Shown one piece after another: positions 1 through 3,835 of a DNA stretch of 9,187 nucleotides. Made by a program: the position numbers and the translations under genes. Numbering within the stretch: position 1 is the first letter of the stretch; every line of letters starts with the position of its first letter. The stretch is from Bacteroidota bacterium (lineage in GTDB: Bacteria; Bacteroidota; Bacteroidia; Bacteroidales; Prolixibacteraceae): NCBI GenBank assembly GCA_030695265.1, contig JAUYTA010001063.1:1-9187 (forward strand). The letters run 5' to 3'. The notes beneath the pieces are model-generated. The model saw nothing but the letters and a program-made list of their open reading frames with translations, made no database searches and was not told where the DNA came from.

Positions 1-599
1 AAGGTGCCATTGGTATTGCCAAATCGGCAAACCGTGTGCGCACTGAACCTTTGCGAGTTATCCTGAATGGTTTGGGTAAAGATGCCGCTAAAATCATCGC
101 TCGTATCAACGGTTTCACATATGTTGAAACTGATTTCGATTATTATACCAGTGAGTTGAAAGAAGTACAACGCATTGCTTATTCAAAAGGCGACAAAGCA
201 AAAGTAAATTGCTATGGTGCCAACGATGTTCGCGAAGGTGTGGCCATTATGCACAGTGAAGGAGTTGATGTATCTATCACCGGTAACTCAACCAACCCAA
301 CACGTTTCCAGCACCCGGTTGCAGGTACTTACAAAAAAGAATGCATCGAACAGGGAAAGAAATACTTCTCGGTAGCTTCAGGTGGCGGTACCGGCCGTAC
401 TTTGCATCCTGACAACATGGGCGCAGGTCCTGCCTCTTACGGTATGACCGACACCATGGGACGTATGCACTCCGACGCTCAGTTCGCCGGTTCATCTTCA
501 GTTCCGGCTCACGTTGAGATGATGGGATTGATCGGAATGGGTAACAACCCAATGGTTGGAGCTTCGGTTGCTGTAGCGGTTGCTATTTCGCAGGCATAA
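1..599 (+). CDS. GGGtGRT-family protein, 5'-truncated by the window
   Basis: The reading frame is open from the first bases of the window (a codon phase beginning at base 3) to the TAA at 597-599, so about 199 C-terminal residues are present and the true start lies upstream. The GTG at 36 is only an internal codon, because the frame continues upstream without a stop. The signature G-G-G-T-G-R-T, which gives the family its name, is encoded at 381-401 and is followed by L-H-P-D-N-M-G-A-G-P, a glycine-rich stretch. Family members are usually about 330 residues, so roughly 40% is missing. The biochemical role of this family is not established as far as I know. It is often found near NifU-like iron-sulfur scaffold genes, but that neighbour cannot be checked here. 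No signal peptide or membrane segment is visible in the part present. Transcription probably ends at the hairpin just downstream. Confidence 0.85.
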   Translation, partial: GAIGIAKSANRVRTEPLRVILNGLGKDAAKIIARINGFTYVETDFDYYTSELKEVQRIAYSKGDKAKVNCYGANDVREGVAIMHSEGVDVSITGNSTNPTRFQHPVAGTYKKECIEQGKKYFSVASGGGTGRTLHPDNMGAGPASYGMTDTMGRMHSDAQFAGSSSVPAHVEMMGLIGMGNNPMVGASVAVAVAISQA

Positions 600-620
600 T
601 CCTGATAGAATATAAACACC

Positions 621-668
621 AAGGCACAAAGACACGGAGAATTCCGATGGCTTTGTGCCTTTTGTTTA
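621..668 (+). terminator. Rho-independent terminator after the GGGtGRT gene
   Basis: An 11-bp perfect stem, AAGGCACAAAG (621-631) with CTTTGTGCCTT (651-661), is followed by a T-rich tail (TTGTTT). The 19-nt loop holds a second short stem, CGGA (635-638) with TCCG (643-646). It begins 21 nt after the stop codon. The minus-strand side lacks a clean U-run, so it mainly serves the plus strand. The toxin gene on the minus strand ends at 666, inside the tail. The AAGGCACAAAGACACGG wording resembles an intergenic repeat that I recall as widespread in Bacteroidota and other environmental genomes. Confidence 0.8.
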
Positions 669-959
669 GATATTGAAATCTTCTGGATTTTGCCGACAAT
701 CCCAAATCAGATGTACGAATATTTTGGTCTCGTCAACTTCATAGAAAATCTTATAATTACCTCGAATAAGAATACGAAATCTTTCCTTTTCAGTTTTTGT
801 TCCTATATGAGGTTGTTTTGATATAACCGACAATAAAACTTGAACTTCCTTATTAAGTTTACGACTATATGTTTTTGAACCATTTCGCTCAACATAAAAC
901 TCAAGAATCTTGGTAAAAGTTTTATCAGCCCGATCTGTCCATATTATTCTTTTAGCCAT
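666..959 (-). CDS. RelE/ParE-superfamily toxin of a type II toxin-antitoxin system
   Basis: The 97-residue product has the size and layout of RelE/ParE toxins. An N-terminal helical part (residues 1-50, starting with the typical I-x-W-T-x-x-A-x-x-x) is followed by the beta-sheet core R-F-R-I-L-I-R-G-N-Y-K-I-F-Y-E-V (60-75) and a C-terminal I-W-D-C-R-Q-N-P-E (85-93), a common ending in this family. It is the second gene of a minus-strand pair; its start overlaps the antitoxin gene by 16 nt, which implies translational coupling. From sequence alone I cannot tell whether the target is ribosome-bound mRNA (RelE-like) or DNA gyrase (ParE-like). The N-P-E/D ending is commonest in proteins annotated as ParE-like. 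It appears full-length and intact. Confidence 0.85.
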   Translation of the reverse strand: MAKRIIWTDRADKTFTKILEFYVERNGSKTYSRKLNKEVQVLLSVISKQPHIGTKTEKERFRILIRGNYKIFYEVDETKIFVHLIWDCRQNPEDFNI

Positions 960-1177
960 TCTTCATTTCGTAAGTTTACATCTTCATTAGAAATGATTCT
1001 TCCGGCCAAATAATCAGCTTCACTTTCTGCAAGCATATTTTTTTCAAAGTCCGAAAGTTTATACGTATTTTGGTCATCTTCATTACTCAAAAGTTGGTTC
1101 AGATAATTGAGAAGCTCATCGTCTTTAGTAGTGCGAATCTTTTGAATGATACTTTCCTGAAGTTCTTTTGTGCTCAT
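944..1177 (-). CDS. Antitoxin partner of the RelE/ParE-type toxin
   Basis: This 77-residue, strongly acidic and probably helical protein lies immediately upstream of, and overlaps, the toxin gene, in the usual antitoxin-first order. No clear ribbon-helix-helix or HTH motif stands out; residues 1-32 (M-S-T-K-E-L-Q-E-S-I...) look amphipathic. The acidic C-terminal half (residues 33-77, with A-E-S-E-A-D-Y-L-A-G-R and ending N-E-E-W-L-K-E) is the likely toxin-wrapping segment. The role is inferred from position, size and charge rather than a recognised DNA-binding fold. The ATG at 1175-1177 is preceded by an A/G-rich leader (GAAGAAAAAAGAAC) and a good -7 element. Confidence 0.75.
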   Translation of the reverse strand: MSTKELQESIIQKIRTTKDDELLNYLNQLLSNEDDQNTYKLSDFEKNMLAESEADYLAGRIISNEDVNLRNEEWLKE

Positions 1178-1190
1178 GTTCTTTTTTCTT

Positions 1191-1198
1191 CAAATGTA
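1191..1198 (-). promoter_or_regulatory. Candidate -7 element for the antitoxin-toxin pair
   Basis: Read on the minus strand, the bases are TACATTTG, an exact match to the Bacteroidota -7 consensus TAnnTTTG. It lies 13 nt before the antitoxin start codon, so the transcript leader would be very short. No good -33 TTG is present at the expected 19-20 nt upstream; only a TTTC-like stretch is seen. The call therefore rests on the -7 element alone. Confidence 0.4.
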
Positions 1199-1285
1199 TG
1201 AAAATTTGAGATGAAGAAATATTCGCTTTAGGTATTGAGATCAAAAATAAAATACCAAATTTGTATATTCAATGTTTATACAACT

Positions 1286-1528
1286 ATGGAAACTAAAGTA
1301 AAAAAATGGGGTAACAGTTTGGGGGTTCGCATTCCTAAATCTTTTTCGACACAAGCAGGGATTACCGAAGGTTCTTCGATTGAGATCAAAATAGATGGAG
1401 ATACTATTACTATAGTTCCGAAACACAAAAATGAATATTCAATTGATGAATTGATTTCGTTGATTTCGGAAGATAATGTGCATTACGAAATCAAAACGGA
1501 TGGACCGATAGGCAACGAAATATGGTAA
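1286..1528 (+). CDS. mazE: MazE-type antitoxin (SpoVT/AbrB swapped-hairpin fold)
   Basis: The 80-residue product begins M-E-T-K-V-K-K-W-G-N-S-L-G-V-R-I-P-K, the typical opening of MazE/AbrB DNA-binding antitoxins. The DNA-binding hairpin covers about residues 1-47. The tail (about 50-80, acidic, ending I-G-N-E-I-W) is the segment expected to occupy the MazF active cleft. The ATG at 1286 is chosen over an in-frame ATG at 1235 because the family starts exactly there; the extra 17 residues are AT-rich and unlike the family. The gene overlaps mazF by 7 nt, so the pair is translationally coupled. MazE with MazF normally represses its own promoter, here in the divergent region shared with the RelE/ParE-type module. 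Confidence 0.92.
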   Translation: METKVKKWGNSLGVRIPKSFSTQAGITEGSSIEIKIDGDTITIVPKHKNEYSIDELISLISEDNVHYEIKTDGPIGNEIW

Positions 1529-1869
1529 ATATTGAAAAATATTTTCCTCAAAGAGGAGATGTGGTTTGGCTAAATTTTCAACCTCAAACTGGAAGGGAAC
1601 AGGGTGGTCGCCGGCCATCCGTCGTTTTATCGAACGACAATTACAACAAGGTTGTTGGCCTTGCTATCTTTTGCCCCATAACTTCCAGAGTAAAAGGATA
1701 TCCTTTTGAAGTTGCCGTTCCTGTAAATTTCCCGATTTCAGGTGTTATTTTGGTCGATCAGATAAAAAGTCTGGATTGGAAGAACCGAGAAGCAGAATTT
1801 ATCGGAAAGCTTGATGTTAAGACGATGGATGTGATATTGGGGCTGTTGGGCAAGGTGCTGGAAATGTAA
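1522..1869 (+). CDS. mazF: MazF-type endoribonuclease toxin
   Basis: The 115-residue product is full length for MazF/PemK toxins, which cleave mRNA at short sequence motifs and act in the cytoplasm. Visible family marks are R-G-D-V-V-W-L-N-F (residues 11-19), G-R-E-Q-G-G-R-R-P-S-V-V-L-S (24-37), C-P-I-T (51-54) and D-Q-I-K-S-L-D-W (79-86). Arg30 and Thr54 lie where E. coli MazF has its catalytic Arg and Thr. All expected elements are intact, so the toxin is probably active. The cleavage motif cannot be read from sequence. No strong U-tailed hairpin follows; a modest 8-bp stem lies about 40 nt downstream. Confidence 0.95.
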   Translation: MVNIEKYFPQRGDVVWLNFQPQTGREQGGRRPSVVLSNDNYNKVVGLAIFCPITSRVKGYPFEVAVPVNFPISGVILVDQIKSLDWKNREAEFIGKLDVKTMDVILGLLGKVLEM

Positions 1870-1910
1870 TTGATATTCACCAAAACGTATATTTCGTAAC
1901 GGGAACATCG

Positions 1911-1938
1911 CAGAAACATTACTGTCAAGTTGTTTCTG
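1911..1938 (+). other. Small hairpin downstream of mazF
   Basis: CAGAAACA (1911-1918) pairs perfectly with TGTTTCTG (1931-1938) around a 12-nt loop. There is no U-run after it, so it is not a convincing intrinsic terminator. It could be an mRNA 3'-end stabiliser for the mazEF message or a chance inverted repeat. The rest of 1870-2003 shows nothing recognisable in either strand. Confidence 0.3.
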
Positions 1939-2003
1939 AAGTGCCCAGTTTAATTCGCAACATGCTAAAAATAAATAATATCCATTAGAATGAAATTTTC
2001 AGA

Positions 2004-2345
2004 ATGATCTGGTATAATTTTGGAGCCGAAGCAGCATTTATTTCGACAGCGGTGGTTACGGTGGGGGTAATTATTTATTTTGTTGTGTCTGCAAGAAAGA
2101 GGCCAGTTAGACCAATAAATATTCCACATTTAGGTTTAGGCCTCATACTAATTGCTGTGACAACATTTTTTCGCTTTCTTTCCGCTACCGCACGGGCATG
2201 GGGCATTCCGATCTATCATAAATGGAAAATTGGCATTATTCAGATATTTTATTTTCACCATAAATTTCAATCGCTTCAATACCAGTCGTTGCTTCCGACT
2301 TTTCATATTCACCATCATACCATTTGGCTTCTGGATTCTGCCTGA
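2004..2345 (+). CDS. Doubtful hydrophobic ORF, function unknown
   Basis: The first 57 residues or so look like a small membrane protein. One hydrophobic segment covers about residues 9-29 (A-A-F-I-S-T-A-V-V-T-V-G-V-I-I-Y-F-V-V), then R-K-R-P-V-R-P with a positive-inside character, then a second hydrophobic stretch about 42-57 (I-P-H-L-G-L-G-L-I-L-I-A-V-T-T-F-F). From 2148 onward the frame is antisense to the SEC-C peptide and the 74-residue gene, and its translation there looks like a shadow. It may therefore be a chance ORF, or the start of a decayed gene whose original 3' end was replaced. There is no good ribosome binding site before the ATG, and I recognise no family. Confidence 0.2.
   Translation: MIWYNFGAEAAFISTAVVTVGVIIYFVVSARKRPVRPINIPHLGLGLILIAVTTFFRFLSATARAWGIPIYHKWKIGIIQIFYFHHKFQSLQYQSLLPTFHIHHHTIWLLDSA
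2148..2219 (-). CDS. 23-residue SEC-C zinc-motif microprotein
   Basis: Read on the minus strand, ATG at 2217-2219 opens a 23-codon frame that ends with TAG at 2148-2150. The peptide is almost entirely one SEC-C motif: R-N-A-P-C-P-C-G-S-G-K-K-A-K-K-C-C, the C-x-C-(x8)-C-C zinc-ligand pattern found at the C-terminus of SecA and appended to many other proteins. It starts 17 nt after the stop of the 74-residue gene in the same direction, so it fits as the third gene of that unit. The same frame stays open upstream to 2402, but there it is only a shadow of the 74-residue gene. It is either a genuine standalone zinc peptide or the remnant of a SEC-C domain cut off from a larger protein. No strong Shine-Dalgarno is present. 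Confidence 0.5.
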   Translation of the reverse strand: MIDRNAPCPCGSGKKAKKCCHSN

Positions 2346-2460
2346 CAAATAAACTTCTAAGTTCAAAAACATCGTTGTACCCATTTTCGTATCCCCTGAC
2401 AATTACTTTGGCATTGGGAGGAGCCTGGGTTAACCTGACAATTAATTCAGTGACTGTCAT
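2236..2460 (-). CDS. Conserved-looking 74-residue protein of unknown function
   Basis: The product starts M-T-V-T-E-L-I-V-R-L-T-Q-A-P-P-N-A-K-V-I-V-R-G-Y-E-N-G-Y-N-D-V. That layout (a short helix, P-P-(D/N)-A-x-V, then V-R-G-Y-E-x-G) is familiar to me from small hypothetical proteins of many bacteria, but no function is assigned to them that I know of. The rest (residues 32-74) is acidic and ends in G-E-N-K-I-S-E. There is no signal peptide, membrane segment or metal-binding motif. The start codon overlaps the stop of the upstream XRE regulator by 4 nt (ATGA type), which argues strongly for translation and for co-regulation with it. Confidence 0.7.
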   Translation of the reverse strand: MTVTELIVRLTQAPPNAKVIVRGYENGYNDVFELRSLFVRQNPEAKWYDGEYEKSEATTGIEAIEIYGENKISE

Positions 2461-2765
2461 AATTTCTTAGGATTTAAAGTTGTGTATCTTATTTTTTCCT
2501 CTGCAACTTGCAAAGCTTGCAAAGCCATTTGTTCTCCTTCTACCTCATAAACCAGTTTATCCGATAGCCACGAAACCAGTAAAGTTTCTTCCTTCACCTG
2601 AAAATATTGGGCAAGCTTCACTACTTGCTCACGGTTCAATTTGCGATGCCCGCGCTCTACCTTGCTCAATATGGCTTGATCAATATCGAGGTAAGAAGCA
2701 ACTATCCGCAAGGGTAACTGCTTTTCTTCCCGAAGTTTCCGTAGTGTTTCGCCAAGAGTGTCCAT
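2457..2765 (-). CDS. XRE-family helix-turn-helix regulator
   Basis: Starting at the ATG at 2763-2765 the product is 102 residues and opens M-D-T-L-G-E-T-L-R-K-L-R-E-E-K. The HTH_3-type domain covers about residues 3-57: L-P-L-R-I-V-A-S-Y-L-D-I-D-Q-A-I-L-S-K-V-E-R-G-H-R-K-L-N-R-E-Q-V-V-K-L-A. A helical tail (60-102) contains L-V-S-W-L-S-D-K-L-V-Y-E-V. Similar regulators, in my memory, often sit beside restriction-modification genes in Bacteroidota, but none is present here. The frame can be extended to a TTG at 2798. I reject that start because the extra codons run through a perfect inverted repeat (2780-2800) that looks like an operator. The gene heads a minus-strand unit with the 74-residue gene and the SEC-C peptide and is probably autoregulated. 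Confidence 0.85.
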   Translation of the reverse strand: MDTLGETLRKLREEKQLPLRIVASYLDIDQAILSKVERGHRKLNREQVVKLAQYFQVKEETLLVSWLSDKLVYEVEGEQMALQALQVAEEKIRYTTLNPKKL

Positions 2766-2779
2766 TTTGAATGGTTTTG

Positions 2780-2800
2780 TTTTGACATATTCTGTCAAAA
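2780..2800. promoter_or_regulatory. Inverted-repeat operator candidate for the XRE regulator
   Basis: TTTTGACA (2780-2787) and TGTCAAAA (2793-2800) form a perfect 8+8 bp inverted repeat with a 5-nt spacer. It lies 14 nt upstream of the chosen start codon of the XRE gene, a typical place for an XRE dimer to repress its own promoter. It overlaps the candidate -7 region of that promoter. Confidence 0.6.
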
Positions 2801-2824
2801 TAAGAACTATTTTCGAAAAGTCAA
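2796..2824 (-). promoter_or_regulatory. Candidate promoter of the XRE gene unit
   Basis: On the minus strand, a -33-like TTGAC (at 2820-2824) precedes a -7-like TTATTTTG (2796-2803) by about 16-20 nt depending on which bases are counted as the element. The -7 is imperfect against TAnnTTTG. It partly overlaps the inverted repeat, which would make repression by the regulator straightforward. Confidence 0.35.
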
Positions 2825-2879
2825 CGCTAAGTTTTCAAGAAGAAATCAACAATTTTTTGAAAATACAAAAGTAACGTTC

Positions 2880-2895
2880 ACTTGTACGTACAAGT
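2880..2895. promoter_or_regulatory. Perfect 16-bp palindromic operator of the GntR/UTRA regulator
   Basis: ACTTGTACGTACAAGT is its own reverse complement over all 16 bases. The core TTGTACGTACAA equals the core of the operator recognised by Bacillus AraR, whose DNA-binding domain is also of the GntR winged-helix type. It lies 33 nt upstream of the GntR-family start codon and covers the -33 element, so binding would block initiation. No second copy of the palindrome was found in the window. Confidence 0.8.
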
Positions 2896-2911
2896 TATTT
2901 TTATATATTTG
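2882..2911 (+). promoter_or_regulatory. Bacteroidota-type promoter of the GntR/UTRA gene
   Basis: A -33 TTG (2882-2884) and a -7 TATATTTG (2904-2911), an exact fit to TAnnTTTG, are separated by 19 nt, the spacing usual for this phylum's main sigma factor. Transcription would begin around 2916-2919, giving a leader of only about 10-13 nt before the ATG at 2929. The -33 element lies inside the palindromic operator. Confidence 0.75.
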
Positions 2912-2928
2912 CTGCAACTCATTTTTGT

Positions 2929-3636
2929 ATGAAAAAAACGCGTTATAAGGAAATTGAAACGCTGTTGAAAGTAAAAATTCAACACGGTGTTTTGAAAGTT
3001 GGAGATTACCTTCCTTCTGAGAATGAATTGTGCACCAATTTTTCGATCACCAGAACAACAGTACGAAAGGCATTGGACAATTTGCTGAAGGAAGGTTACA
3101 TTGAAAAAAAACACGGAAAGGGCAGTCTGGTTAAGGAACGTCGTCATTCCTTGGGACTGCTGAATGTGAAAGGTTTTTCGGAAGCCGTTGGGATGAATGT
3201 AAATACCATTTTCTTGCAGGAACCAGCAAAAAGGGAATGGAGTACAACTACTTCATTTCGACCTTCAGAAAATGAACTAAAAGCAAATAGCCTGCATTTT
3301 GAGCGATTGCGATGTGTGGGCGACGATCCGGTATTGCTCGAAAATAACTGGTTCGCCGATCTGGAACTTAAAAATCTCATTGGTCAGGAATTCGTGGAAG
3401 GTTCATTTTTTAAAACGCTAAGCCAGAAATACCTGATTGAAGTTACCGGTTCGGAACAGGAACTTCGCGCCGAATATGCAGATGAGCGAACCGCCGGATA
3501 CCTAAAAATAGAACCCGGAACACCAATTCTGCATATCTCTGTAAAATTCCACACAAACAAAGCGAACCTGAATATTTACAGCGAATTGTACTGCAATACG
3601 ATGAAATACCCGATTGGAAACAGTTACCATTTGTAA
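2929..3636 (+). CDS. GntR-family transcriptional regulator, HutC subfamily (UTRA effector domain)
   Basis: The 235-residue product has a winged helix-turn-helix at about residues 4-70, with the signature G-D-Y-L-P-S-E-N-E-L (25-34), then S-I-T-R-T-T-V-R-K-A-L-D-N-L-L-K-E-G-Y-I (39-58) and H-G-K-G-S-L-V (62-68). A UTRA-like ligand domain follows (about 75-235), including L-H-F-E-R-L-R-C-V-G-D-D-P-V-L-L-E-N-N-W and the late E-P-G-T-P-I-L-H-I-S. UTRA regulators usually respond to sugars, sugar phosphates or amino-acid derivatives and mostly repress. It is preceded by its own promoter and operator, and followed after 199 nt by a four-gene hydrolase/aldolase operon, which it probably controls. The effector is not known; it may be the sugar released by the GH140 enzyme or a phosphorylated product. 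The ATG is chosen because the family N-terminus begins there and the leader is non-coding. Confidence 0.92.
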   Translation: MKKTRYKEIETLLKVKIQHGVLKVGDYLPSENELCTNFSITRTTVRKALDNLLKEGYIEKKHGKGSLVKERRHSLGLLNVKGFSEAVGMNVNTIFLQEPAKREWSTTTSFRPSENELKANSLHFERLRCVGDDPVLLENNWFADLELKNLIGQEFVEGSFFKTLSQKYLIEVTGSEQELRAEYADERTAGYLKIEPGTPILHISVKFHTNKANLNIYSELYCNTMKYPIGNSYHL

Positions 3637-3652
3637 AAGTTGATGTTTGGAA

Positions 3653-3676
3653 ATTTGAAGATTTGAAGATTTGAAA
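3653..3676 (+). repeat. Three tandem 8-nt repeats (ATTTGAAG)
   Basis: ATTTGAAG occurs at 3653-3660 and 3661-3668, and a one-base variant ATTTGAAA at 3669-3676, just 17 nt after the GntR-family stop codon. Similar ATTTGAAG/ATTTGAAA runs are, in my experience, common between genes in Bacteroidota. No hairpin is formed by it. The copy number could vary by slippage. Confidence 0.75.
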
Positions 3677-3729
3677 ATGAATGCTTAATTACTAAAGGCT
3701 AAATGGATATATGGCTAACTGATTAAAAG

Positions 3730-3835
3730 ATAACAATTTAACACTTAAACCAAACAACAATTTAACACTTAAACAATTCAACTATACAACAATTACAACA
3801 ACGACAACCAATACAACAACCTAAAATCATATCCC
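3730..3835 (+). other. Almost G-free leader upstream of the hydrolase operon, with direct repeat
   Basis: Across these 106 bases the plus strand has a single G (3803) and consists of A, C and T, rich in CAA and ACA. Within it, AACAATTTAACACTTAAAC occurs twice (3732-3750 and 3756-3774, period 24 nt), followed by a partial third copy AACAATT (3772-3778). The RNA would be nearly unstructured, which fits an enhancer of translation in a phylum that does not rely on Shine-Dalgarno pairing. There is no clear -7/-33 promoter in 3637-3835, so the operon may be read through from the regulator gene or use a divergent promoter. Confidence 0.7.

Noticed and set aside
1235..1285. Upstream in-frame ATG that would extend MazE by 17 residues
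   Set aside because: The family N-terminus starts exactly at the ATG at 1286, and the extension is AT-rich with no family resemblance; it lies in the promoter region.
2099..2144. GAGGCC (2099-2104) and GGCCTC (2139-2144) as a possible terminator for the minus-strand unit
   Set aside because: The loop is 34 nt with only weak extra pairing, and no U-run follows on the minus strand.
2220..2402. Upstream extension of the SEC-C frame to 84 codons
   Set aside because: The added part is another frame of the 74-residue gene, which is better supported by its 4-nt overlap with the regulator gene; only the SEC-C end looks coding.
3637..3835. A separate promoter for the hydrolase operon
   Set aside because: No TAnnTTTG with a properly spaced TTG could be found; the nearest match (GATGTTTG near 3643) has no -33 partner.
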